Positions 17,866 to 27,103 of a stretch of DNA of 64,000 bases are shown one piece after another. The stretch's first letter is position 1. Each line of letters begins with the position of its first letter. The translations under genes were made by a program, and so were the position numbers. Origin of the DNA: Pelagibacteraceae bacterium AG-337-G06 (GTDB taxonomy: Bacteria > Pseudomonadota > Alphaproteobacteria > Pelagibacterales > AG-422-B15); contig QBZX01000001.1 of the NCBI GenBank assembly GCA_003282175.1, positions 160,615 to 224,614 of the forward strand, written 5' to 3'. Below the pieces are notes generated by a model, which saw nothing but the letters and a program-made list of their open reading frames with translations, had not been told where the DNA came from and did not search any database.

Positions 17866-19029
17866 ATGAATGAAATAATATCTAATAACTGGAACTATCC
17901 GACGCCTATATGGTTTGGGCTTTCACGTAGATTTGAAATTATAGGGGCGCTTAATGAGTTATCTATAGCGAAACCAATGATTGTTACAGACCCAAATTTT
18001 GCAGAAAATGAAAATTTTATTGAAATCCTTGCTATTCTTAAAAAGAATAAGATCGAATTCTCAGTATTTTCAAATATAAAAGGAAATCCTACGGGCAAGA
18101 ACGTAACGGATGGTGTTGCTCAATTTAATTCAAGCAAAAGTGATGGTATAATTATTATTGGTGGAGGAAGTTCCTTGGATGCTGGAAAGGCTATTGCTTT
18201 TATGTCGAAGCAAAGGGAGGACCTATGGTTTTTTGAAGATATCAGCGATAACTGGAAACAAGCTATAACTGATAATCTGCCACAAGTAATTGCAATGCCA
18301 ACAACCTCAGGAACTGGTTCAGAGACAGGAAGAGCCTCACTTATTGTTGATGAAGCAGATATGACAAAAAAAATTATTTTCCACCCCTCTTTCTTGCCTG
18401 ATTTAGTCGTTCTTGATCCTGAGTTAACTTTGAGCTTGCCCCCTCACTTAACTGCTGCCACAGGAATGGATGCACTTGCACACTGCTTAGAAGCCTATTG
18501 CGCACGAGGGTTTCATCCAATGGCAGATGGAATAGCTATAGAGGGAATTAAAAATGTTAAGGATCAATTGGTCACTGCTTATAACGAACCAAAAAATATT
18601 CAAGCTAGAAGCAAGATGTTAGTAACCTCATCCATGGGTTCCACAGCTTTTCAAAAAGGATTAGGAGCTATTCATTCATTGTCACATCCAATAAATGCAG
18701 TAAATGATATTCATCATGGTTTATCAAATGCTATTTTCATGCCTTATGTTCTTAAATTTAATAAAGATGTAATTGAAAATAAAATTATTTCTTTATCAAA
18801 ATATTTAGATCTAAATAAGAAATCATTTGACGGATTCATGGAATGGATCTTGGAATTAAGAAGTAATCTTGCTATACCTCATACACTAAAAGAGTTGAAT
18901 GTTGATTTTGATTTTGACTTACTATCGGAAATGGCTTTAAAAGATCCATCCACTCAACCTAATCCTAAAGATATATCATTTGATCAAATGAAGAATCTTT
19001 ACATAAATTCATACGAAGGTATTCTATAG
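17866..19029 (+). CDS. Iron-containing alcohol dehydrogenase
   Basis: A 387-residue group III alcohol dehydrogenase. The NAD-binding GGGSSLDAGKAIAF lies near residue 98 and PTTSGTGSE near residue 144. The metal ligands are in TAATGMDALAHCLEAY (Asp and His, about 200-215) and GAIHSLSHP...NDIHHG (His pair region, about 266-286). It interconverts an alcohol and an aldehyde or ketone with NAD(P)H. Followed after 2 bases by a dienelactone hydrolase-like gene. Confidence 0.87.
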   Translation: MNEIISNNWNYPTPIWFGLSRRFEIIGALNELSIAKPMIVTDPNFAENENFIEILAILKKNKIEFSVFSNIKGNPTGKNVTDGVAQFNSSKSDGIIIIGGGSSLDAGKAIAFMSKQREDLWFFEDISDNWKQAITDNLPQVIAMPTTSGTGSETGRASLIVDEADMTKKIIFHPSFLPDLVVLDPELTLSLPPHLTAATGMDALAHCLEAYCARGFHPMADGIAIEGIKNVKDQLVTAYNEPKNIQARSKMLVTSSMGSTAFQKGLGAIHSLSHPINAVNDIHHGLSNAIFMPYVLKFNKDVIENKIISLSKYLDLNKKSFDGFMEWILELRSNLAIPHTLKELNVDFDFDLLSEMALKDPSTQPNPKDISFDQMKNLYINSYEGIL

Positions 19030-19031
19030 TT

Positions 19032-19769
19032 ATGATTAAAACAGAAAAATTAATCTATGGCACACTTAATTCTGATCAAAAATTTGAAGGCTCAATCAGT
19101 TATGATGATAGTATAAGTACTCATCGTCCAGGCATTCTTGTTTGTCATGCATATGGCGGGCATTCATCTTTTGATATTGCGAAAGCTGAAAAATTGGCTG
19201 AATTAGGTTATTTTGCTTTTGCAATTGATCTCTATGGACAGGGTAGACGAGGTTCTAATCCAGAGGAATCAATGGCACTTATGAATGAATTTAATTCTGA
19301 CAGAGTATTGCTTCAAGAACGCATGATAAATGCGTTCGAAACTCTTAAAAACTTTGATCAAGTTGATAAGAATAAAACTGGGGCCATCGGGTTTTGTTTT
19401 GGTGGCAAATGTGCTCTTGATCTTGCAAGATCTGGAGAGGATATAAAGGGAGTTGTTAGTTTCCACGGACTTTATGATGCTCCAACAGCTAGTACTGGAA
19501 AGCAATTAAAAGGCACATTAAAAATTGACAGCTCAATACTGATTTTGCATGGTTATGATGATCCTATGGCTACTCCAAAAAGTATGATTGATTTGGCTGA
19601 TGAATTAAATTCAAAGAAAGCTAAATGGCAAATTCACGCATATGGCAATGTAGGTCACGCCTTTACTAATCCAGAAGCTAATCAGAAAGAAAGTGGATTA
19701 TTTTATGACCGATACGCTGACGAGCATTCTTGGAATGAAATGAAAAATTTCTTTTCTAAAATATTTTAG
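19032..19769 (+). CDS. Dienelactone hydrolase family protein
   Basis: A 245-residue alpha/beta hydrolase of the dienelactone hydrolase family. The nucleophile is a cysteine in GFCFGG (about residue 119), as in true dienelactone hydrolases, with Asp in LHGYDDPM (about 176) and His in GNVGHAF (about 207). It may hydrolyse a lactone or ester from the same pathway as the alcohol dehydrogenase. Its stop overlaps that of the convergent sulfatase gene by four bases. Confidence 0.85.
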   Translation: MIKTEKLIYGTLNSDQKFEGSISYDDSISTHRPGILVCHAYGGHSSFDIAKAEKLAELGYFAFAIDLYGQGRRGSNPEESMALMNEFNSDRVLLQERMINAFETLKNFDQVDKNKTGAIGFCFGGKCALDLARSGEDIKGVVSFHGLYDAPTASTGKQLKGTLKIDSSILILHGYDDPMATPKSMIDLADELNSKKAKWQIHAYGNVGHAFTNPEANQKESGLFYDRYADEHSWNEMKNFFSKIF

Positions 19770-21427
19770 TTATCCCAGTATAAATATTCATCGCCTTCAA
19801 CATATTCTTGTCCTCCGTGCTTATCAATTAATACTGGGATTGACAGTGAGCTTTGAAATACAGGTGGCGACTGTTCCTTCATATGGTTAAAGAGCATCAA
19901 TTCAAGTTCTGATACTTTTATGGGATTAGCTTCAGCAAGATTATTTCTTTCAGTAGGGTCATTTGAAAGATTGAATAGCCAATTTTTATTAATTTTTTCA
20001 TCTTTGATGAGCTTCCATTCATTGTGCATCACTGTTTTGAGTCTTCCAGAGATCCAAAATAATGTTTCGTGTGGAGGTGTCTTAATTTCATTATTAATAA
20101 ACGGAATAAGGTTTTTTCCATCGATAATTCTATCATTGGGAATCTGTGCCCCAGCGGCTTCAGCAACTGTTGGTAAAATATCGTTTTGATGAATAGGATA
20201 ATCATACACCGAGCCGGCCTCTATTTTATTCGGCCATTTGGCCATGAATGGTATATGCATGCCACCTTCAAAATGCGTTAGTTTCCAACCCCTATATGGC
20301 TTATTTATATCAGACAAATGTATATAATCCGCTCCTCCATTATCGCTTGAGAAAATGACAAGAGTGTTATCTGAAATGCCAAGGTTCTCTAATTTATCTA
20401 AAATTTTTCCAATGCCCCTATCTAGAGATTTCAACATTCCTGAGTATACTCTTAATTTATGTTGATCATCACCTTGCAGATGATGAAAATGATCGTAATC
20501 TTCCTTTAGTGATTGAAGTGGGTTATGAGGTGCAAAGTGACCTAAATACAAAAAAAATGGTCTGTTTCTATTTTTCTCAATTACTTTGATCGCTTCATCA
20601 GTGTAGTAATCAGTTAAATATCCACCGGGTTCAAAGGGTTTGCTATTATTAAATGAAATAGAAAATTGTGACGCAGACCATACCATATTATCAATAGCTT
20701 CATTTGTTTTTGCATTAACAACATTAGGATCATTTTTTGGAAGATAGAGACCACTAAGCATTTGAAGACTGTCATCAAAGCCCTGGTCAGTTGGCGTGGT
20801 CCCTTCAATCACTCCCAAATGCCATTTACCTATGTGGGCATTATAATAGCCTTCATTTTTTAAGACCTCGGCTATAGTTATTTCTTCTGACGACATACCC
20901 GTACTGTACAAATCTACAAATTCCTCAGAAGCATTTTTATTTATCTCTGATTTTAATACTGGATCATCAATATCGTTTACCCATTGAGCAAAAGTTTGTG
21001 CAATTTTAAAGTAGGGTGTGAACTCATAACCAAATCGGGTTGAATATCTTCCTGTCATTGTGGAAGCCCTTGAGGGAGAGCAGCTTGCACTAGCCGCATA
21101 ACCTTTATTAAAAATAACTCCTTCTTTTCCAATTCGATCTATATTGGGAGTCATCAATGTTCCATCTCCAGCTCCTCCATTGTATAAAGAAATATCATTG
21201 AAACCTAAATCGTCAGCCAGTATTAAAATAATATTGGGTTTATTTGTTACTATCTTTTCATCATCAGACGGTCCGTCTGGCCAGTTTACTTCAATATTTT
21301 CAGCCACTGGTCGTGCTGTATCAACTATAAATGGCAACCCCCAAACAAGTAGGTTTACACGATTTATCCATAGGACAAGAGCAAAGATAAGGAGTGAAAT
21401 AATCACAATTGATAATTTTTTTATCAT
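19766..21427 (-). CDS. Membrane-anchored or secreted sulfatase (FGly type)
   Basis: A 553-residue sulfatase. The N-terminal hydrophobic helix (about residues 7-22) exports or anchors it. ILILADDLGFNDIS (about 66-79) supplies metal-binding aspartates, and CSPSRASTMTGR (Cys about 116) is the C-x-P-S-R motif whose cysteine is converted to formylglycine. FSSDNGG lies near residue 365. It should release sulfate from an extracellular sulfate ester. The maturase is not in the window. Its start shares one base with the stop of the metallo-hydrolase gene. Confidence 0.9.
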   Translation of the reverse strand: MIKKLSIVIISLLIFALVLWINRVNLLVWGLPFIVDTARPVAENIEVNWPDGPSDDEKIVTNKPNIILILADDLGFNDISLYNGGAGDGTLMTPNIDRIGKEGVIFNKGYAASASCSPSRASTMTGRYSTRFGYEFTPYFKIAQTFAQWVNDIDDPVLKSEINKNASEEFVDLYSTGMSSEEITIAEVLKNEGYYNAHIGKWHLGVIEGTTPTDQGFDDSLQMLSGLYLPKNDPNVVNAKTNEAIDNMVWSASQFSISFNNSKPFEPGGYLTDYYTDEAIKVIEKNRNRPFFLYLGHFAPHNPLQSLKEDYDHFHHLQGDDQHKLRVYSGMLKSLDRGIGKILDKLENLGISDNTLVIFSSDNGGADYIHLSDINKPYRGWKLTHFEGGMHIPFMAKWPNKIEAGSVYDYPIHQNDILPTVAEAAGAQIPNDRIIDGKNLIPFINNEIKTPPHETLFWISGRLKTVMHNEWKLIKDEKINKNWLFNLSNDPTERNNLAEANPIKVSELELMLFNHMKEQSPPVFQSSLSIPVLIDKHGGQEYVEGDEYLYWDN

Positions 21428-22497
21428 TAGTCAATATTTGTAATGTTAATCTCCTTGGAATTAACAGGCAAGATTGCCATAGTACCATCGTCTGCCAATG
21501 TCCAGTTATCAGGTCGAACATCGTTCACGCCTTCGACAAAAAGTATCTTAGCAATAAAACTCTGAGGTGCAGGTATCAAATGATAAAAAATCAACTCTTT
21601 TACATTTGCTTCGTTTGCAGCTTGAGCAGCCTCAATGGGCGAGGCATGATATTCTTGAATATCATAAAATATTCTTGATAACTGAGGTAATTGTATATTG
21701 TCAGACAGCTCTTCAGCCCTTCCTATCATTTTATAAGATAATGCATCATGAAAAAGTAAATCAGCATCTTTTGCTTGTGCAATTAAGTTTGTACTGTAAT
21801 CCGTGTCGCCACTGATAACAATTGATCTTCCCTTGTAATCAAATCTGAAACCTAATGAAGGTTCAACAGGTGGATGGTCAACTTCAAAAGCTGTGATTTT
21901 AAGTTTTTTATCATCAAAAATAACTGGATTATCTAAATCAATTATTGTGGTATTAAATCCTGCTACGTCTGAAGGAGCTACGTCTTCGCCGTGATGTAAT
22001 GTTCGATACTCCATATCAAGCTCATATGCTCTACTGATACCCCCAGTAACTAATTGCGTCCCACGCGGTCCATATACTGGAAGTTTCTCTCCTCTGTTTT
22101 GAGCAATCCACGAATAAAGATGAAAGTCAGCCAAATCAGAGATATGATCAGAGTGTAGGTGAGTGAATAGCACTGCATCTAAATTACCAAGGTCTATTCC
22201 CCAATTTATTAAGTTCTGTCTACTGCCATCCCCAGTATCAACTACAAACATGTGCTCAGGTGTTTTGATCATGATGCATGGCTCAGCCCTTCCCTCACCA
22301 GGCAAAGGTCCTCGTGATCCACAAACAAGTCCTATTATATAATCGCCCTCAAACGTTATGCGTTTATCTTGATTGTTTAATTGTGACTCAAAAATAAGAT
22401 CAATAAGAAAATTTTGAACCGACGTATTTCGGATTCCAAAAAATGATATTATTAAAATCAAGATTGCAGCGATTAGGAAATAGTAAACTTTTTTCAC
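21427..22497 (-). CDS. MBL-fold metallo-hydrolase with N-terminal membrane anchor
   Basis: A 356-residue metallo-beta-lactamase-fold protein, resembling the arylsulfatase AtsA/RNase Z-like branch. The zinc motif THLHSDHISDL (H-x-H-x-D-H, about residue 112) is followed by SGDTDYS (about 230) and a C-terminal His in FYHLIP (about 318). An N-terminal hydrophobic helix points to periplasmic localisation, against an RNase Z function. The start is GTG at 22497. It precedes the sulfatase with a one-base overlap, so the two are probably co-translated, and a joint role in sulfate-ester turnover is a reasonable guess. Confidence 0.82.
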   Translation of the reverse strand: MKKVYYFLIAAILILIISFFGIRNTSVQNFLIDLIFESQLNNQDKRITFEGDYIIGLVCGSRGPLPGEGRAEPCIMIKTPEHMFVVDTGDGSRQNLINWGIDLGNLDAVLFTHLHSDHISDLADFHLYSWIAQNRGEKLPVYGPRGTQLVTGGISRAYELDMEYRTLHHGEDVAPSDVAGFNTTIIDLDNPVIFDDKKLKITAFEVDHPPVEPSLGFRFDYKGRSIVISGDTDYSTNLIAQAKDADLLFHDALSYKMIGRAEELSDNIQLPQLSRIFYDIQEYHASPIEAAQAANEANVKELIFYHLIPAPQSFIAKILFVEGVNDVRPDNWTLADDGTMAILPVNSKEINITNID

Positions 22498-22498
22498 T

Positions 22499-22876
22499 TT
22501 AACTTGCTGATGTTCTCTTCGATGTGATTAGTAATAGAATTACGAGTAATATTTCGACAATGATAAATTGTGTTGCAAAGGTTGCATCATGAATTCCCCA
22601 AGAAAGTATTCTAAATAATGCTGTCACACCCAAAAGCATTGCTGGCGCATAAAACCAAATACTTTTCAGTGTATAGGCCGCAAGTATCATCATTGCGCCA
22701 ATACAAAAGAAGTAACTCCCTATATCTCCAATTAGACTACTCCGGCCCAATCCTTCTGGTATAACCAATATACCAAAGTTTGCTCCAGCATTGTAAGGGG
22801 ATATTGCCCAGACAAGTCCAAGAATCAGAAATATAAATCCATTAATAGTTGTTAAAATAATTAAAAATTTGTTCAT
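22499..22876 (-). CDS. Four-helix membrane protein, DUF4345-like
   Basis: A 125-residue protein made of four hydrophobic helices, resembling DUF4345-type small membrane proteins: an N-terminal GLVWAISP, then a LGRSSLIGDIGSYFFCIG stretch and a terminal helix. No function is known. It lies between the DJ-1-like gene (4-base ATGA overlap) and the metallo-hydrolase gene (1-base gap), so it belongs to the same minus-strand operon. Confidence 0.6.
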   Translation of the reverse strand: MNKFLIILTTINGFIFLILGLVWAISPYNAGANFGILVIPEGLGRSSLIGDIGSYFFCIGAMMILAAYTLKSIWFYAPAMLLGVTALFRILSWGIHDATFATQFIIVEILLVILLLITSKRTSAS

Positions 22877-23724
22877 GATTTATTCTCTATTATTTTCATT
22901 ATCATTTGTGCAGTTTCGTGACCTGAATTTTGATTTTGCCCAGTTACAAATCTTTTTTCATTATCTACGACAACGTGATTAGCAAATAAATCCCTAAATC
23001 CTGTTTTAGCTTCAAATATTACACCCGCCTTTTTCAACTCTTCTTCTGGATGTTGAGGTGTCATTTGAATGCCGAGCTCTTTGACCTGCTTATCGGTCAC
23101 ACCAGTCATTTTCCTATTTGCAATTAGAATATTTCCATTTTTATCTTTAGCATTGATTAACCCTAATGGACCATGGCAAATAGCACCTATAATGCTACCT
23201 GCGTCATATGCTTCTGAAATCCCACTGGCTAATACCTCTGAGAAACCTAAGTCATATGCAGCACCCCACCCACCAGATAGAAACACGATATCATATTCTT
23301 TGAAGTTTACTTCTTCTACATTCATAGAGTTATTAAGTTTACCAATAGCTTTGGCATCCTTATAAAATCTTTTGTCAGATGAAGATCTTATAAAATAAGA
23401 AGTAGTTGTTGGGTCTACGGGAATCTTACCGCCTTTAATGCTAGCAATATCAACCTTAATATTTGCGTCGATAAATTCATAATATGGAGCTGTTAATTCG
23501 GAACTAGCTAAGCCTGAGGGTTTTCCTGAAACTTCACCTGGATAATTTAAAACTCCATGACTTGTAGATACTATCAAAGCCTTTTTACCTTCTAAGTTAA
23601 AAGTCATTCCATCATAGTCAGGGTGTAGTCCCAAAGACTTCAATATGAATGGCATGATTATAATTGTGATAACAGCTAGTGAAGTTAAGGCCAAAAGTGT
23701 TCTGACAACGGTTGATTTATACAT
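22873..23724 (-). CDS. DJ-1/PfpI family protein with N-terminal membrane helix
   Basis: A DJ-1/PfpI (class I glutamine amidotransferase-like) protein. The nucleophile elbow is GAICHGPLGL (Cys about residue 182), and the SSELTAPYYEF segment near residue 81 carries the conserved acidic partner, as in HchA-like members. An N-terminal helix (about residues 8-32) anchors it to the membrane, unlike most cytoplasmic DJ-1 proteins. A GTG at 23748 would add eight residues; the ATG at 23724 is preferred by convention. Function could be glyoxalase or chaperone-like; it heads the operon that ends with the sulfatase. Confidence 0.75.
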   Translation of the reverse strand: MYKSTVVRTLLALTSLAVITIIIMPFILKSLGLHPDYDGMTFNLEGKKALIVSTSHGVLNYPGEVSGKPSGLASSELTAPYYEFIDANIKVDIASIKGGKIPVDPTTTSYFIRSSSDKRFYKDAKAIGKLNNSMNVEEVNFKEYDIVFLSGGWGAAYDLGFSEVLASGISEAYDAGSIIGAICHGPLGLINAKDKNGNILIANRKMTGVTDKQVKELGIQMTPQHPEEELKKAGVIFEAKTGFRDLFANHVVVDNEKRFVTGQNQNSGHETAQMIMKIIENKS

Positions 23725-23775
23725 GAGCGGATCATAATAGATTGACACAATTTTTCAATTACTTATGCTTTTCTG

Positions 23776-24258
23776 ATGTCGTATCTGTCAATACTGCCTG
23801 ACAAGGTTTGTAATACTTATGAAGGAAAAACATTATCTCTATGGGCAATGTACTTATACCTCATCGCTATGACTTTTCGTTCATTGGTACACACATTTGC
23901 TGATGACGCAGGATTAAATTCAATCGCATCCATTATAGTATTCCCTTTCATTGATGATCTTGATCCGAACCGAATTATTTATTTGTTTGGCTCTCTTTGG
24001 GGTGGAGCTCAAATAGTTTGTTTAGCATTTTCAATAATTATTGTATTGAAATATAAAAATTTACTGCCTTTAGTGTGGTTGCTGTTTGCTTTTGATAACA
24101 TCTTAAAACTAAGCGTATTGCAGCTTCGCTACCCTGGTCCCGAATATACAACATCAACAGCTCCAGGAGGTATTACGGGGACATTTATTATGCTTTTATT
24201 TACACTTATTATGTTTTACCTTTCAATATTGAGAAAGAAAGACATACATGGAAGTTAA
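23776..24258 (+). CDS. Hypothetical four-helix membrane protein
   Basis: A 160-residue protein with four predicted membrane helices (about residues 22-38, 70-92, 97-115 and 130-150). I do not recognise the family. The 3' end overlaps the DUF1330 gene by 11 bases, and two GST genes follow, so it is likely part of that transcript. It begins 52 bases from the divergent DJ-1 gene, and its helices are hydrophobic enough for an inner-membrane location. Confidence 0.6.
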   Translation: MSYLSILPDKVCNTYEGKTLSLWAMYLYLIAMTFRSLVHTFADDAGLNSIASIIVFPFIDDLDPNRIIYLFGSLWGGAQIVCLAFSIIIVLKYKNLLPLVWLLFAFDNILKLSVLQLRYPGPEYTTSTAPGGITGTFIMLLFTLIMFYLSILRKKDIHGS

Positions 24259-24688
24259 AAATAAAATTTACCCATCAAGAGAGCAGATGAAGGGATTTTT
24301 TGAGGAATCAAAAGATGTAGATATTGATGAGCCGATATTTATGGTAAACCTTTTGAAATTTAGAGAGAAAGCCGAATATAAAGATGGAAGAGAAACGAAT
24401 CTGTCAGGTATTGAAGCTTATAAAAAGTACGCAGACATCATTACTAAGCACATTGAAGAGCTTGGAGGAGAAATCACATTCTCCTCTAAAGTTAAAAGAA
24501 TAACAGTTGGCAAGGTTGAACAGCTATGGGACGCGGTAGTAATTGCAAAGTGGCCTTCCAGGAAGATTATGGGTGAAAGCATGGCACCTACAGACCCGCA
24601 TTTACTAGAAAGCTATCAGCATAGAGAAGCTGGACTAGAGGGGCAATTAAATATTGAGTCTGTTGAAACAGATACATTGATAGATTAA
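24248..24688 (+). CDS. DUF1330 domain protein
   Basis: A 146-residue soluble protein of the DUF1330 ferredoxin-like (dimeric alpha-beta barrel) type: PIFMVNLLKFREKAEY early, IEAYKKYADI in the middle, and WDAVVIAKWPSRKIM towards the end. DUF1330 proteins resemble small barrel oxygenases or isomerases, but their reactions are largely unknown. It begins inside the preceding membrane protein gene and ends 1 base before a GST gene, in what looks like a five-gene operon. Confidence 0.75.
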   Translation: MEVKNKIYPSREQMKGFFEESKDVDIDEPIFMVNLLKFREKAEYKDGRETNLSGIEAYKKYADIITKHIEELGGEITFSSKVKRITVGKVEQLWDAVVIAKWPSRKIMGESMAPTDPHLLESYQHREAGLEGQLNIESVETDTLID

Positions 24689-24689
24689 T

Positions 24690-25376
24690 ATGATTGATCT
24701 TTACACATCACCTACACCCAACGGATATAAAATTTCAGTTGCACTGGAAGAGTTGAATATTCCTTACAATGTTCATGTTGTTAATCTTCAAGCTGGAGAT
24801 CAAAAAAAAGAAGAGTTTCTAAAACTCAATCCGAATGGACGAATACCTGTAATTGTTGATACGGAGAATAATAATTTACCAATTATGGAGAGTGGGGCTC
24901 AATTAATATATTTAGCGGAAAAAGCTGGCAAACTTTTACCAAGTGAAACAACGGCTCGATCAAAAGTCATGCAATGGCTGATGTTTCAGATGGGCGGCAT
25001 TGGTCCAATGATGGGGCAAGCAAACGTTTTTTTTCGGTATTGGCCTGGTGATAAAATCAAAGCAGCTGTGGACCGTTATCAAAATGAAGGCCGACGATTA
25101 TTTGAAGTAATGGAAACACGCTTACTGGATAATGAATTTTTAGCTGATGATTTTAGTATTGCTGATATTGCTAATTGGTGCTGGGTTAGAACATATAAGT
25201 GGTCAGGTATTAAAATTGATGGCTTGATAGGTCTACAAAGATGGATGCAAATGATGGAAGATCGTCCAGCATGTAAAAAAGGTGTAGCTGTCCCAATTGA
25301 TATTATGGAGTTGATGAGAAATATGAAACAATCTAAAGATTTAACTGATACGGGTTCAAAAATTATACAAAAATAA
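24690..25376 (+). CDS. Glutathione S-transferase, YfcG/Ure2p-like
   Basis: A 228-residue GST with an N-terminal thioredoxin-like domain and an all-helical C-terminal domain. SPTPNGYKISVALEE (residues 6-20) with LNPNGRIPVIVD (about 47-58) and the MESGAQLIYLA segment match the Ure2p/YfcG class, which often has disulfide reductase activity. The active-site position has T-P-N-G. Neighbouring genes encode another GST-like protein and a GST-kappa-related isomerase, so a glutathione-dependent pathway is likely. Confidence 0.87.
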   Translation: MIDLYTSPTPNGYKISVALEELNIPYNVHVVNLQAGDQKKEEFLKLNPNGRIPVIVDTENNNLPIMESGAQLIYLAEKAGKLLPSETTARSKVMQWLMFQMGGIGPMMGQANVFFRYWPGDKIKAAVDRYQNEGRRLFEVMETRLLDNEFLADDFSIADIANWCWVRTYKWSGIKIDGLIGLQRWMQMMEDRPACKKGVAVPIDIMELMRNMKQSKDLTDTGSKIIQK

Positions 25377-25386
25377 GGCTGATATT

Positions 25387-26424
25387 ATGAATTTACCAAA
25401 TCCATTAGTAGTGCTTGGCGGAGTGGGATCACCTTATACTCGCAAAATGTTATCTTATCTAAGATATAAAAGAATTCCGCATAAAATGGTTTGGGGAGAT
25501 CCTTCAAAATATCTGGATCAAGAAGGAATAGAAAAACCCAAGCCTAGTTTGTTACCAACGTTTGTATTGCCTAATGAAGATGGAAATTTAAAAGCTGTAA
25601 CTGATTCTACTCCGTTGATAAGAAGAATTGATAAGGAGGTCAGTGAACGTAGTTCGATACCCACTGACCCCGCTCTTGCATTCATTAATTATCTATTAGA
25701 AGATTTTGCAGATGAGTGGGGTACAAAATATATGTTTCATTATCGATGGCATGATCAAAAAGATGCAAACAATGCTGGAACTATTTTACCACTACAGACC
25801 ATAGGAATGATGCCAGATGATATGCTAAAAAGTGTGAAAGAAATGATTAGTAAAAGGCAAATTGATAGATTGTGGGTAGTTGGCTCAAACAATGACACAG
25901 CGCCAATAATAGATGCAAGCTTAAAGCGCCTATTAGGTATTCTTGAAAAGCATTTTGCATCTGCATCTTACCTATTAGGCAATAGGCCTTCCTCGAGTGA
26001 TTTTGCTTTATATGGCCAACTATCTCAGCTTGTTAATTTTGATCCTACTCCAAGAGAAATTTGCCATGAAGTTTCTTTAAGAACAGTTGCGTGGGTTGGT
26101 TTAATTGAAGATCAGTCTGGCATTGAAGTCACAGATGAACAATGGGGTTCAATTGAAAGTTTGCCATCAACCGTAAAAGATTTACTAATTGAAATTGGAA
26201 ATGGGTATGTCCCTGCACAATTAGCAAATGCAAAAGCTATAGAAAATGGTGATAAAGAATGGGAAGCAGAAATTGATAATTGCCTTTGGAAACAAAAATC
26301 ATTTCCCTATCAGGCAAAGTGTCTCAAGTGGGTGAATGAAGAATATAGCGCGCTTGAAGAAAATGATCGAAAGAAAGTTGATAACCTCTTTGATGGCACA
26401 GGATGTGAAAGGTTAATATTATAA
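25387..26424 (+). CDS. GST-like protein with extended C-terminus
   Basis: A 345-residue protein with an N-terminal thioredoxin-like GST domain: GSPYTRKMLSYLRYKRIPH (about residues 14-32) with LPTFVLP (about 57-63) and TDSTPLIRRID (about 72-82). A helical GST C-domain follows (SYLLGNRPSSSDFALYGQL, about 198-216). It is about 120 residues longer than ordinary GSTs, and the last 90 residues are not recognised. It may conjugate or isomerise a glutathione adduct. Followed after 2 bases by the isomerase gene. Confidence 0.72.
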   Translation: MNLPNPLVVLGGVGSPYTRKMLSYLRYKRIPHKMVWGDPSKYLDQEGIEKPKPSLLPTFVLPNEDGNLKAVTDSTPLIRRIDKEVSERSSIPTDPALAFINYLLEDFADEWGTKYMFHYRWHDQKDANNAGTILPLQTIGMMPDDMLKSVKEMISKRQIDRLWVVGSNNDTAPIIDASLKRLLGILEKHFASASYLLGNRPSSSDFALYGQLSQLVNFDPTPREICHEVSLRTVAWVGLIEDQSGIEVTDEQWGSIESLPSTVKDLLIEIGNGYVPAQLANAKAIENGDKEWEAEIDNCLWKQKSFPYQAKCLKWVNEEYSALEENDRKKVDNLFDGTGCERLIL

Positions 26425-26426
26425 TT

Positions 26427-27068
26427 ATGCAGGTGGATTTATATTTCTCTTTTAGAAGTCCATATTCGTATTTAATTTTGCCACGTATGGTTGAATTGAG
26501 AGATAAACATGGGGTAGATGTTAATTTTAAGCAAGTTTACCCTCTTGCAATAAGGGAACCAGAATTTTTTAAAGGTAAAAATCTCTTTACTTACTTTTTA
26601 ATCAGAAGAATTGATTATGTCAGGCAAGCAAAAAAAAATAATATGGTTTTTGCCAAACCAAATCCTGATCCAATAAATCAAAACTTGTTGACTGGAAAAA
26701 TTTCTGACCATCAGCCTTATATTTTTAAATTAGCCCATTATTGTCAAGCTATACAAAAAGATAAGCAGCTTGATTTTGCCGTTGTGGTTTCAAATAAAAT
26801 ATGGAGCGGTCTCGAGAACTGGAATACAGATGAGTCAATAGCTGATGCTACTTCAAAAGTTGGATTGAAGTTTGAAGATATTGAAAAAATGCGCATCGAA
26901 AATGAACAAGCGTTAATTGATGAAATTAAGTTAAATCAAAAAGAACAGCTCGAAGCGGGACATCATGGAGTTCCTCTATCTGTTTACAAAGACAAATTCT
27001 TTTTTGGCCAAGATCGTTTTGATGATCTGGTTAGTGAATTAAAAGAAGATGGATTAGTGATTAGCTGA
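26427..27068 (+). CDS. 2-hydroxychromene-2-carboxylate isomerase-like (GST kappa/DsbA family)
   Basis: A 213-residue DsbA/GST-kappa-fold protein. LYFSFRSPYSYLILPRM (residues 5-21) has the S-P-Y-S serine that replaces the DsbA cysteines and activates glutathione in 2-hydroxychromene-2-carboxylate isomerase (NahD). HHGVPLSVYKDKFFFGQDR (about 183-201) is the family C-terminal motif. NahD acts in naphthalene-type aromatic degradation, but homologues are widespread in bacteria without that pathway, so the true substrate is open. It ends the GST operon. Confidence 0.8.
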   Translation: MQVDLYFSFRSPYSYLILPRMVELRDKHGVDVNFKQVYPLAIREPEFFKGKNLFTYFLIRRIDYVRQAKKNNMVFAKPNPDPINQNLLTGKISDHQPYIFKLAHYCQAIQKDKQLDFAVVVSNKIWSGLENWNTDESIADATSKVGLKFEDIEKMRIENEQALIDEIKLNQKEQLEAGHHGVPLSVYKDKFFFGQDRFDDLVSELKEDGLVIS

Positions 27069-27103
27069 TAGGAAACAAAGGATTTCCTTGGCTACAATTT
27101 ATA

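Noticed and set aside
21427-22497. The MBL protein as RNase Z
   Set aside because: It has an N-terminal membrane helix and sits in an operon with a secreted sulfatase; a tRNA-processing role is unlikely.
27070-27088. Inverted repeat AGGAAA/TTTCCT between the NahD-like and potC genes as a terminator
   Set aside because: Only six pairs and no T-run on either side; too weak to call, although it is the only gap between convergent genes.
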